DNA of 64,000 nucleotides from Amycolatopsis jejuensis. GTDB lineage: Bacteria; Actinomycetota; Actinomycetes; Mycobacteriales; Pseudonocardiaceae. The notes below the pieces were generated by a model. That model did no database searches, was not told the origin of the DNA, and saw nothing but the letters and a program-made list of their open reading frames with translations. Position 1 is the stretch's first letter, and each line of letters starts with the position of its first letter. Both the position numbers and the translations under genes were made by a program. Shown here in pieces: positions 25,799-32,922 of the stretch. Location of the stretch: contig NZ_JNYZ01000038.1 in the NCBI RefSeq assembly GCF_000717335.1, forward strand, positions 1-64,000, given 5' to 3'.

Positions 25799-26707
25799 AT
25801 GACCACACCGCGGATCGGATTCATCGGGCTCGGCGCGATGGGTGCCCCGATGGCGATGAACCTGGTGAAAGCCGGATACGCCGTGACGGTGTTCGACCTC
25901 AGCCCGCCGGCGGTCAACCGGCTGCGTGACGCGGGTGCGACGGCGGCGACCACCGCCCGCGAGGTCGGCGAGAACAGCGACGTGGCGATCACCATGCTGC
26001 CGCGTTCGGCGCACGTCGAGGCCGCGGTGACGGGCGAGTACGGGTTGTACCGGGGGCTCGCCAAGGGCGCGGTGCACATCGACATGAGCACCATCGAGCC
26101 GTCGGCGAGCAAGCGGTTTGCCGAGCTGGCACAGGAAAACGGGCTGCGGATGTTCGACGCGCCGGTCGGCAAGTCCACCGCGGCGGCGGCAGCGGGCGTC
26201 CTCACGATCATGGCCGGCGGCGATCCCGCGGTCGTGGACGAATGCCGCCCGATCCTCGACGTGATGGGCGAGATCGTCTACCACTGCGGTTCGGAGGTCG
26301 GGGCCGGGGCGGCGGTGAAGGTCGTCAACAACCTGGTGTCCGGCGGGATTCTCGTGGTGGTGGCCGAGGCGATGGGGCTGGGTGTCAAGGCAGGCGTGCG
26401 GCCGGAGATCATGGTCGAGGTGCTCGGGGCGACCGGCGCGGCCAACTGGCAGCTGGCGAACACGCTGGCACAGAAGGCACTCAAGCGCGACTACGAACCG
26501 GGCTTCGCGATTTCGCTGATCCACAAGGACTGCGGTCTCGGCGCGCAGATGGCCGAGGACCTGAAGGTGCCGATGCCGGTGTCCGGGCTGGTCAAGCAGC
26601 AGTACGAGGCCGCGATGGCGGCCGGGCACGCGGGGCTGGACTGGGGTGGCTATCTGAAGGTGATCGAAGCGGCCATCGGCGAGGACGTGGCGTTCGGCGC
26701 CGCCTGA
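25799..26707 (+). CDS. Beta-hydroxyacid dehydrogenase (HIBADH family)
   Basis: 302 aa. The Rossmann motif GFIGLGAMGAPMAMNLVKAG is at 7-26 and the catalytic lysine is K174 in VKVVNN. The substrate loop is not the usual DAPVSGG. It reads DAPVGKSTAAAAAG (120-133), close to the DVPVGRTSANA form that I recall from sulfolactaldehyde/hydroxybutyrate reductase YihU. The enzyme interconverts a beta- or gamma-hydroxyacid and its semialdehyde, matching the aldehyde dehydrogenase two genes upstream. An anionic, possibly sulfonated, C3 substrate is an inference. Confidence 0.87.
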   Translation: MTTPRIGFIGLGAMGAPMAMNLVKAGYAVTVFDLSPPAVNRLRDAGATAATTAREVGENSDVAITMLPRSAHVEAAVTGEYGLYRGLAKGAVHIDMSTIEPSASKRFAELAQENGLRMFDAPVGKSTAAAAAGVLTIMAGGDPAVVDECRPILDVMGEIVYHCGSEVGAGAAVKVVNNLVSGGILVVVAEAMGLGVKAGVRPEIMVEVLGATGAANWQLANTLAQKALKRDYEPGFAISLIHKDCGLGAQMAEDLKVPMPVSGLVKQQYEAAMAAGHAGLDWGGYLKVIEAAIGEDVAFGAA

Positions 26708-26728
26708 GCACGAAGGGAACGAAATCCG

Positions 26729-27562
26729 ATGAGCAATTCAGCAGAGCTCGACCTGATCCTGTCCGGCGAGCGTGACGAACCCATGACGGGGGAGGAGTTC
26801 CTCTCCGCGATGTGGGAACGGCGGCAGAACTACTGGTGGTCGAAGCCCGCCGAGGAAAGGACGCACTACGTCGGTTTTTCCACCGACATCGAGCAGGTCA
26901 AGGAACGGCTCAAGATCCAGTGTCACGCCGAGCTGTTCGCGGCGTACGTGGCGGGGAACATGCTGGAGATCTGCCCGTGGCAGGATCTGCGCGGGGACCT
27001 GGCCAAACAGGCGTACGACGAATTCCTGCACTTCAAGCTGATCAGGGGCAGGCTGCGGCACCTCGGCGGCGAGTACGAGGAGGGATACCGGCCGCCGGTA
27101 CGGGAATGGCGGGAACTGATCTCGAATGTCACGCTCACCGAGAACCGGTACTACAACGACCCGGTCACCTCGATGATCGCGATGTCGGCGAGCCTGCAGT
27201 TCGCCATCGAGGGCTGGGACGAGCTGTTCATCCACCCGCATTTCATGAAGGCGATCGAAACGAAGGACCCGGAACTGTACGAGATCTTCGACGAGCAGAT
27301 TGCCGCGGACGAGGTCGTGCACCACGAAAACGGTCTGCGGGCCATGCTGAAGTGCGGCGACAATCTCGATTGGCAGCGCACCGCGATCCGGCATTTCGAC
27401 AGTGCCGCCGACGGTTTGCACCAGGCAGGTCTCGGGTTCCGGAACTATTTCGCCGCGCAGGAAGGGATTCCCGCGTTCTCCGGGGAGGGCGACGACATCG
27501 CCGAGTCGATCCAGGAAGTCTCGTTCGAGAAGTTCTTCTCCGAACGCGGCCTGCCGCTGTGA
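26729..27562 (+). CDS. Ferritin-like diiron protein, putative oxygenase
   Basis: 277 aa. Four helices carry a complete carboxylate-bridged diiron set: E68, E98xxH101, E161 and E195xxH198. E68 and E98 are 30 residues apart and E161 and E195 are 34 apart, as in ferritin-like oxygenases and oxidases. I cannot place it in a named subfamily. The Rieske ferredoxin gene starts 6 bp after its stop and the Etf fusion follows, which suggests an O2-activating enzyme fed by that electron chain. Substrate and reaction are unknown. A heme-oxygenase-like diiron fold is less likely because of the twin ExxH pattern. Confidence 0.7.
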   Translation: MSNSAELDLILSGERDEPMTGEEFLSAMWERRQNYWWSKPAEERTHYVGFSTDIEQVKERLKIQCHAELFAAYVAGNMLEICPWQDLRGDLAKQAYDEFLHFKLIRGRLRHLGGEYEEGYRPPVREWRELISNVTLTENRYYNDPVTSMIAMSASLQFAIEGWDELFIHPHFMKAIETKDPELYEIFDEQIAADEVVHHENGLRAMLKCGDNLDWQRTAIRHFDSAADGLHQAGLGFRNYFAAQEGIPAFSGEGDDIAESIQEVSFEKFFSERGLPL

Positions 27563-27568
27563 GGGATC

Positions 27569-27901
27569 ATGCGTCTCAAAGCCGCTGACCTGGCACAGCT
27601 TGCCGAGGACGGGTCGTGGGTCCGGGTTCGGCACGAGCGCCTCGACGTGCTCGTGGCGAACTCCGGCGGTGACCTCTACGCCATCGACAACCGCTGTTCC
27701 CACGCCAATATGCCGATGCACAAAGGCCGGATCCGCAAATGCGTGGTCACCTGCCCGTCGCATCTGGCGCAATTCGATCTGCGGGACGGGTCGATCCGGC
27801 GCGGCCCGATGGAGGGAGACCCGGAAAACGTCCGCCCGCAGGCCGTGTTCGCCGTGGAAATCGAGGGCGGCGAGGTTTTCATCGAGGTTCCGGGAGAGTG
27901 A
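27569..27901 (+). CDS. Rieske [2Fe-2S] ferredoxin
   Basis: 110 aa, the size of a free Rieske ferredoxin. The cluster ligands are C43 and H45 (CSH) and C62 and H65 (CPSH), with the expected 16-residue spacing. It is a soluble one-electron carrier, as used by toluene and biphenyl oxygenases. It lies between the diiron protein and the Etf fusion with gaps of 6 and 2 bp, so it probably links the two. Confidence 0.92.
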   Translation: MRLKAADLAQLAEDGSWVRVRHERLDVLVANSGGDLYAIDNRCSHANMPMHKGRIRKCVVTCPSHLAQFDLRDGSIRRGPMEGDPENVRPQAVFAVEIEGGEVFIEVPGE

Positions 27902-27903
27902 TC

Positions 27904-29703
27904 ATGCTGGCACGAAACGGTCCGCTGACGGTGGTCTGCATAAAGCAGGTACCCGTTGCTGCCGCGGTGGAATTCGACGCGGAAACCGGGACGTTGCGCC
28001 GCGACGGAATTCCGGCGGAGGTGAACTCGCACGACGTTCGTGCCTTGCTTTCCGCCCTTGCCGTGCGGGAGCGGTGCGGCGGCTCGGTGGTGGTGGTCAC
28101 GATGGGTCCGCCGGATGCCGCCTCCGCGCTGCGTTACTGTCTTGCGCTGGGGGCGGATCGGGCAATCCACTTGTGCGACAAGGCATTCGCGGGTTCGGAC
28201 ACTCTCGCGACCGCTCGTGCGCTTGCTCTCGCGATCGGCCGGGAAGAGCCCGATGTGGTCCTGTGTGGACGGAGCAGCACCGATGCCGAGACGGGCAATG
28301 TCGGTCCGGAGATTGCCGAGCTGCTCGGATGGCCGCAGGTCACCGGGGTGTGTGCGTGGGAGCTCGGGGACACCGTCGTCGCCCGCAGGGAGGTCGACGA
28401 CGGGTTCGAGCAGGTCTCGGTGACCACCCCGGCGGTGCTGGTGGTCGGGGAGGATGTGGCGGAGGAGCGGTTCCCCTCGCGGGAGGCACGGTCGGCGGCA
28501 GCGTCGATGCCGCTTGAGGTGGTCGGGGTGACTGACCTGGGTGCCGATCCGGCGTTGTTCGGCGCGGCGGGTTCGCCCACCGTGGTCACGTCGGTGCAGG
28601 AGCAGCCGGGGGTCAAGCGCGCCAACGTGATTCTCGACGATTCTGCTTCCGCGCAGGCTGACGCGATCGTCGAATGGCTGTCGGCGCATGGCTCTTCGGG
28701 GGGCGATCGTCGTCTCCCGGCACCGGAAACCGTGCGGACCGAGGGTTCGTCGATCGCCGTGTACGTGGAGACTGGGCCTGATGGGATTACCCAGGTTTCG
28801 CGGGAACTGCTGGCCGCGGCCTCGGGGCTGGGACGGGTCGATGCGGTGCTGATCGGTGACCGGAAGCATTGCGCCGAGCTGGTCGCGTACGGGGCGGACC
28901 GGGTGCTCCACATCGACGCTGCCGGGTACGACACTCTGGTGCACACGGCCTTTGTCGTAGACGTGATCCGGGCGTACGCGCCGCGGGTGATGCTGTTCCC
29001 TTCCACCGGGCGTGGCCGCGACCTGGCGCCCCGTCTTGCCGCCCGGCTGGGGCTTGGTCTCACCGCCGATTGCGTCGGGTTGCACTTCTCGCGTGGACAG
29101 CTGGTGCAGCACAAACCTGCTTTCGGGGATGGGTTGCTGGCGATGATCACCTCGCGGACGAGTCCTGAGCTGGCCACCGTGCGTCCGGGGGTCTTTTCCT
29201 CGTTTCTTCCTCGATGGGACCGGCCGGTTCGAGTGGAGCGGCTCGCTCTTGATCATCGGCCGTCGCGCGGATATACTGTGCTGAAAGAAATTCCTGGCCT
29301 GCGGAGGTCCACTGTGGACCTTTTCGGGGCGGACATCGTGCTGGGCGTCGGCATGGGCGCGGCCGGTGTCCTGCCCGAGGTCGAGCGGCTGGCCGGGCTG
29401 CTGGGCGCCGGAGTGGCGTGCACCCGCAAGCTGGCCGACACCGGTGCCTTGCCTCGGCATGCGCAGGTCGGGTTGACCGGATGTTCGGTGTCGCCGCGTA
29501 TTTACGTGGCGATCGGGGTCCGCGGGGCGTACGAGCACGTGGTCGGCCTGAGCCGCGCCGAGCACGTCCTGGCCATCGACATCGACGAGGACTCGTTCAT
29601 GTTCGACCACGCCGACCTCGGCGTGGTCCAGGATTGCGGGATCCTGCTGCCACTGCTGGCGCAACGGCTTTCGCTGCTGGAGGAACAGTGCACACACGCG
29701 TGA
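27904..29703 (+). CDS. Electron transfer flavoprotein, fused EtfB-EtfA
   Basis: 599 aa. Residues about 1-255 match Etf beta (VVCIKQVP at the start, the nucleotide loop CGRSSTDAETGNVGPEIAEL near 120). Residues about 285-599 match Etf alpha, including PSTGRGRDLAPRLAARLGLG and the C-terminal FAD domain with GLTGCSVSPRIYVAIGVRGA and HADLGVVQDC. The usual GQTG of EtfA is GLTG here. The two subunits are normally separate genes; a single-chain form in the order B-A is uncommon. It may take electrons from the divergent FAD/Fe-S dehydrogenase and deliver them to the Rieske/diiron pair. That direction is inference. Confidence 0.88.
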   Translation: MLARNGPLTVVCIKQVPVAAAVEFDAETGTLRRDGIPAEVNSHDVRALLSALAVRERCGGSVVVVTMGPPDAASALRYCLALGADRAIHLCDKAFAGSDTLATARALALAIGREEPDVVLCGRSSTDAETGNVGPEIAELLGWPQVTGVCAWELGDTVVARREVDDGFEQVSVTTPAVLVVGEDVAEERFPSREARSAAASMPLEVVGVTDLGADPALFGAAGSPTVVTSVQEQPGVKRANVILDDSASAQADAIVEWLSAHGSSGGDRRLPAPETVRTEGSSIAVYVETGPDGITQVSRELLAAASGLGRVDAVLIGDRKHCAELVAYGADRVLHIDAAGYDTLVHTAFVVDVIRAYAPRVMLFPSTGRGRDLAPRLAARLGLGLTADCVGLHFSRGQLVQHKPAFGDGLLAMITSRTSPELATVRPGVFSSFLPRWDRPVRVERLALDHRPSRGYTVLKEIPGLRRSTVDLFGADIVLGVGMGAAGVLPEVERLAGLLGAGVACTRKLADTGALPRHAQVGLTGCSVSPRIYVAIGVRGAYEHVVGLSRAEHVLAIDIDEDSFMFDHADLGVVQDCGILLPLLAQRLSLLEEQCTHA

Positions 29704-29981
29704 CGAAGTACCAGCTGAAACCGGGCCGGACCGCCGAAGCCCTCCAGCTGGTCCGCGACCATTGGCTGAACCTGATCACCGGCGCGGAGGGTTTCGTGTC
29801 CTTCGAAATGATCGAAACCGACGCCGACGAACTGGTCGGCCTCCTCACGTTCACCACGGCGGAGCAAAGCCTTTCCGCACTGGAACTGGCGCGGGAATGG
29901 GTCTTCGAGAACTTCGGCGACCTGCTGGCCAGCCCGTCGGAGATGACGATGGGAACGGTCCGGATCTCCACGATGCGCTGA
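29688..29981 (+). CDS. Small ABM/dimeric alpha-beta-barrel protein
   Basis: 97 aa from GTG 29688, which lies inside the end of the Etf gene with AGGA upstream. The pattern (TKYQLKPGRTAEALQLVRDHW, then GFVSFEMIETDADELVGLLTFTT) is that of antibiotic-biosynthesis-monooxygenase or related ferredoxin-like dimers. Such proteins may be cofactor-free oxygenases, lyases or accessory proteins. It is the last gene of the operon. Confidence 0.65.
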   Translation: MHTRVTKYQLKPGRTAEALQLVRDHWLNLITGAEGFVSFEMIETDADELVGLLTFTTAEQSLSALELAREWVFENFGDLLASPSEMTMGTVRISTMR

Positions 29982-30000
29982 CGCCGGAGGGCGTGGCGGG

Positions 30001-30162
30001 TCACCGGGTCGGATCGCCGAGGTACTTTTCCCCGGTTGCCTGCCGCGCGTAGGCCCTTGAGACGTCCGCGAGCAAGATCGTGCGGGCGGTCGCGAACGCG
30101 GCGGCGAGGCACCCGCCGACCGCGCAGAGCCTGCGCCGCCGAATCGGGACCGGCTGCTAGTC
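30001..30162 (-). pseudogene. Remnant of an unidentified gene (3' end)
   Basis: On the minus strand an open stretch ending at TGA 30001-30003 reads like a real protein end (AAAFATARTILLADVSRAYA, then QATGEKYLGDPTR) with good codon bias. It has no start, and a stop closes the frame just upstream. A separate ATG with a purine-rich leader at 30205 is in another frame. This looks like a gene that lost its middle. I do not recognise the family. Confidence 0.35.
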
Positions 30163-30233
30163 GCCGCTCGGCCGCGGTTCGACCGGCTGCCCGGTGGCCG
30201 GTCATCCCTTCCCTTTCCGTTGCGGCCGCCCCT

Positions 30234-30697
30234 TCACCCGCGAGCGGCGGCTTCGACGAGCTGGTCGTGCGCGCGTGCCCGGGCTGCCGCGATCTCCGCC
30301 CGACAGGTCGACCGGGTCGAAAACAGCGTGCTCAGCAGCCGCAGGTCCCACGGAGTTGCGGCTGGGCTGATGAGCAGGGTGTGGAATTCGCGGTGGGAGT
30401 CCCAGCGGTGGTCGCCGGGGGCGGATTCGAACGTCTCGCGCTTGAGGGCGGCCAGCTCGGGTTCGATCATGAGCCGGAGCCGGTGGGTCGAGCGCAGGTC
30501 GTCGATGTCGAGTGGGGTCACGCAGGCACTGCGGGACGGGCTCAGCACCACGAGCCCCTGCGCTTCGAGGCGGCGCAACGGGATCGACCGCCGACGCCTT
30601 GCGGGCCACCACGGACCGGACTCCCTCCGGCTGTCCTGCCACGTCTCGTCTCCCGAAGCCCTGCGCTGCGTCCGGTCTGCGCACTCCTGGTTGACAT
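30234..30697 (-). pseudogene. Decayed GntR/FCD-family regulator
   Basis: The minus strand starts well (ATG 30697, MSTRSAQTGRSAGLRETR, like a GntR N-terminus). It then loses frame, and the rest is found in a different frame: IPLRRLEAQGLVVLSPSRSA and TPLDIDDLRSTHRLRLMIEP, typical of the wing and the start of the FCD ligand domain, then WDSHREFHTLLIS. The total length is only about 150 residues where 210-240 is normal, so there is a frameshift plus an internal deletion. It probably once controlled the divergent FAH-family gene, whose promoter carries a likely operator. Confidence 0.6.
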
Positions 30698-30719
30698 CAT
30701 ATAGCATATATCCTAGCGT
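30691..30719 (+). promoter_or_regulatory. Sigma70-type promoter with embedded operator
   Basis: TTGACA (30691-30696), a 17-bp spacer and TAGCGT (30714-30719) form a near-consensus promoter on the plus strand. The spacer contains the inverted repeat ATATA-GCA-TATAT (30699-30711), a likely repressor site. The start codon of the decayed GntR gene overlaps the -35 box on the other strand. The promoter would drive the FAH-family gene at 30915. Confidence 0.6.
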
Positions 30720-30745
30720 TTCGTCCTGGAAGACGAGGAGGGCGC

Positions 30746-30895
30746 ATGGCTGCACGGCCGGGGCCGGACCGGCGGTTCCGGTGCTGCACGGCGTGCGGAC
30801 CTCCCTGTCCTGCCGCGATCCGGACGGCAATTTTCGCCGAGCTCCAGGCGGACAGCCTCGCCGTCGGCCCGCTTCAGCCGTTCGCGCACGCCTGA
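30746..30895 (+). pseudogene. Possible fragment of a glyoxalase/VOC-family gene
   Basis: A 49-codon frame begins at ATG 30746 behind GAGGAGGGCG. In the overlapping frame the DNA encodes HGVRTSLSCRDPDGNF, the DPDGN turn typical of vicinal-oxygen-chelate proteins. If one T near 30832 is skipped, it continues as AELQADSLAVGPL. This looks like the last third of a VOC gene with a one-base frameshift, but a real small cysteine-containing peptide cannot be excluded. Confidence 0.35.
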
Positions 30896-30914
30896 CCAGG
30901 AGAGACGGAACATC

Positions 30915-31763
30915 ATGCGATTCATGAACCATGCCGGCCGGTTGACTCTCGTGGACCGCGAGGGGCGCGGCATCGACGTCAACCTGGCCAGCGGCGGCAG
31001 ATTGCCTGCTGCCGTGGCCGAAGCCTTCGATCGGTGGGACGAGGTCGCCGAATGGGCGCGGACGTTTTCCGGTTCCGGGGACGTCGAGATCCGGCCGGAC
31101 CTCGTCGGGCCGCCGTCCCCCGATCCGCGGCAGATTTTCGGAGTGGGCGTGAACTACGCGTCCCACGCGAAGGAAGCGGGCATGGAACTGCCGGAACATC
31201 CGTTGATCTTCACGAAACTTCGCGCGGCGGTGGCCGGTCCGTACGACGAGATCGAGATTTCCACCGATACCGTCGACTGGGAAATCGAGCTGGCGGTGGT
31301 GATTGGGGCGACCGCGCGGCGCGTTCCGGCCGAACGGGCGTGGGACCACGTCGCCGGGCTCACCGCCGGCCAGGATCTGTCCGATCGCGGGATTCAGCTG
31401 CGTCCCGCGTCGGCGCCGCAGTACACGCTCGGGAAGTCGCTGCCCGGATTCGGGCCGACCGGGCCGCTGCTCGCGACGGCCGACGAGTTCGCCGACCCGA
31501 ACGACCTCGAGCTGGTCTGCCTCGTCAACGGGGAAGAAATGCAGCGAGCACGCACGTCGGATTTCATCTTCTCCATTCCGGAAATCGTCGAATACCTTTC
31601 CGGGATCACGATCCTGTACCCCGGCGACGTGATTCTCACCGGCACCCCGGACGGGGTCGGCGCCACCCGGACACCGCCCCGCTACCTGCAGGCCGGGGAC
31701 GTACTGGAAAGCCGGATCGAGGGAATCGGCGAAATGCGGCACGTGCTCGTGGCCGCCGGATGA
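30915..31763 (+). CDS. FAH-family hydrolase/isomerase
   Basis: 282 aa. It is a full fumarylacetoacetase-like domain: IFGVGVNYASHAKEAG (about 75-90), the metal-binding glutamates in DWEIELAVVIG (about 120-130), the aspartate in AGQDLSDRG, and the C-terminal GDVILTGTPDGVGA. Members hydrolyse acylpyruvates or isomerise/decarboxylate oxo acids from aromatic catabolism, with Mg or Mn. A strong promoter lies at 30691. It may act on ring-cleavage products of the aromatic cluster at 39-48 kb, which lacks its own FAH gene; this link is inference. Confidence 0.88.
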   Translation: MRFMNHAGRLTLVDREGRGIDVNLASGGRLPAAVAEAFDRWDEVAEWARTFSGSGDVEIRPDLVGPPSPDPRQIFGVGVNYASHAKEAGMELPEHPLIFTKLRAAVAGPYDEIEISTDTVDWEIELAVVIGATARRVPAERAWDHVAGLTAGQDLSDRGIQLRPASAPQYTLGKSLPGFGPTGPLLATADEFADPNDLELVCLVNGEEMQRARTSDFIFSIPEIVEYLSGITILYPGDVILTGTPDGVGATRTPPRYLQAGDVLESRIEGIGEMRHVLVAAG

Positions 31764-32381
31764 GAAACGAGCTCGCCCGGGGCAATAGCTCGGACGAACC
31801 GGTGGGAAGGCGGGAGCGAACACAAAATCGGACGCAGAATTTCACAGTTCCGCTCCGCCTCGGCCGCGCAGCCGCCCCGGCGGCGGCTGATCGCGGACTA
31901 CCTCGCGCGGGAGGCAGGCGGGCTCACCGGTTCGCGCTGCGCACCGAAGCGATGACGGCCGATCTCGAACGGCTGGTGGACGGCAGTCCTCCTTACGCCG
32001 GGCCGATTGCCGCCGAATGAACCCTGGCCGACGGCACGGTCGTGAAACCGATAGCGCTACGGCCCACTCCGCAGCCGTGTCCCGCGATGCTGCCGGTGCC
32101 GGTCGAGCAGCACCGCCTGCTGCTCGACCAGACTCCGTCCGGCCCCCGGCCGCGCCTGACCTCGACGAAGTGGCCACCGTCCTCGGCCTGGACAGCACGT
32201 GCAGTTCGGTGGTGATCCCGCCGGTTCTCGGCTGCGGGATCCGCATAGTGGTCACCTCTGCCTGACGAAGATGAGGAGATGCCGGTGACCGTCGTCCCCG
32301 CCAGGAAATCCGTCACGACCCCGCGGTACCCCACCGGCTACTTCGAATCCGGACCGGCCGACAGTCGCTTTGCTCCATGGC
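31764..32381. other. Gene-poor stretch with decayed coding traces
   Basis: About 620 bp with no intact gene I can defend. An ATG at 31760 overlapping the FAH stop opens 86 codons, and protein-like runs continue in shifting plus-strand frames (LRTEAMTADLERLVDGSPPY, later LADGTVVKPIALRPTP and VVIPPVLGCGIRIVVTSA). This suggests a frameshifted gene of unknown family. A 45-codon frame at 32279-32416 ends inside the terminator hairpin and is not credible. Confidence 0.4.
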
Positions 32382-32416
32382 TTACCTCGCCCCGGAACGC
32401 TGTCGGGGCGAGGTAA
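32382..32416. terminator. Strong bidirectional hairpin terminator
   Basis: A perfect 13-bp stem, TTACCTCGCCCCG (32382-32394) and CGGGGCGAGGTAA (32404-32416), encloses a 9-base loop. It lies between the plus-strand FAH region and the end of the convergent minus-strand operon at 32545, as expected for a terminator serving both sides. No U tract is visible, as is common in actinobacteria. Confidence 0.75.
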
Positions 32417-32544
32417 ACGTAACCGTCCCGTACTTTCCCGGCGGCTTCAGAACTGCTCCCCGCTTCGGACCGTTGCACCTCCCAGCCGTAAGAACCCGCC
32501 AGGTCAGGAAGCGTAATTTCTCGATGACCGGTAGCACGCGTGGT

Positions 32545-32922
32545 TCACGGGGCAGCAGGTGCGTCCTGGCTCGGTACCCCGGCGTATTCCTCGATGCGCG
32601 TGATTCGGCCGTCCTCGAAGCGGAAGTACACGGCCGCGTCGAGGCGGAAATGTGCGCCGTCCTTCATGGTCACGTTCACGACGTGCTGCTGGAGGACTTC
32701 GCCGGGCCGGGAGAACTGGCGGATGATGTCGTAGCGCATCGACCGGATCGGATCGATCTGGGCTTTCATTCCCGCGATGTTCTCCTGGATCGTCGAATCG
32801 CCCTTTCCGTCGTTGTGCCACACGGTCGCGTGCTCGGTGCACAATGCCTGCGCGTCGGCCCATTCCCGGTTTTCCAGGTGGCGCAGGTAGGTGATCGCTG
32901 TGGTTTCGAGGTCCTTGCTCAT
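32545..32922 (-). CDS. SnoaL-like/NTF2-fold protein
   Basis: 125 aa from the ATG at 32922, which overlaps the upstream stop (ATGA). The cone-shaped NTF2 pattern is clear: ITYLRHLENREWADAQALC near the start and AVYFRFEDGRITRIEEYAGV at the end. The fold hosts small isomerases, cyclases, dehydratases and binding proteins; no specific activity can be named. It is the last gene of the operon with a DUF1684 protein and a methyltransferase. Confidence 0.8.
   Translation of the reverse strand: MSKDLETTAITYLRHLENREWADAQALCTEHATVWHNDGKGDSTIQENIAGMKAQIDPIRSMRYDIIRQFSRPGEVLQQHVVNVTMKDGAHFRLDAAVYFRFEDGRITRIEEYAGVPSQDAPAAP

Noticed and set aside
32279..32416. 45-codon plus-strand frame with a GAGGAG leader
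   Set aside because: Its last codons are the right arm of the 13-bp terminator stem, so the frame is probably accidental.
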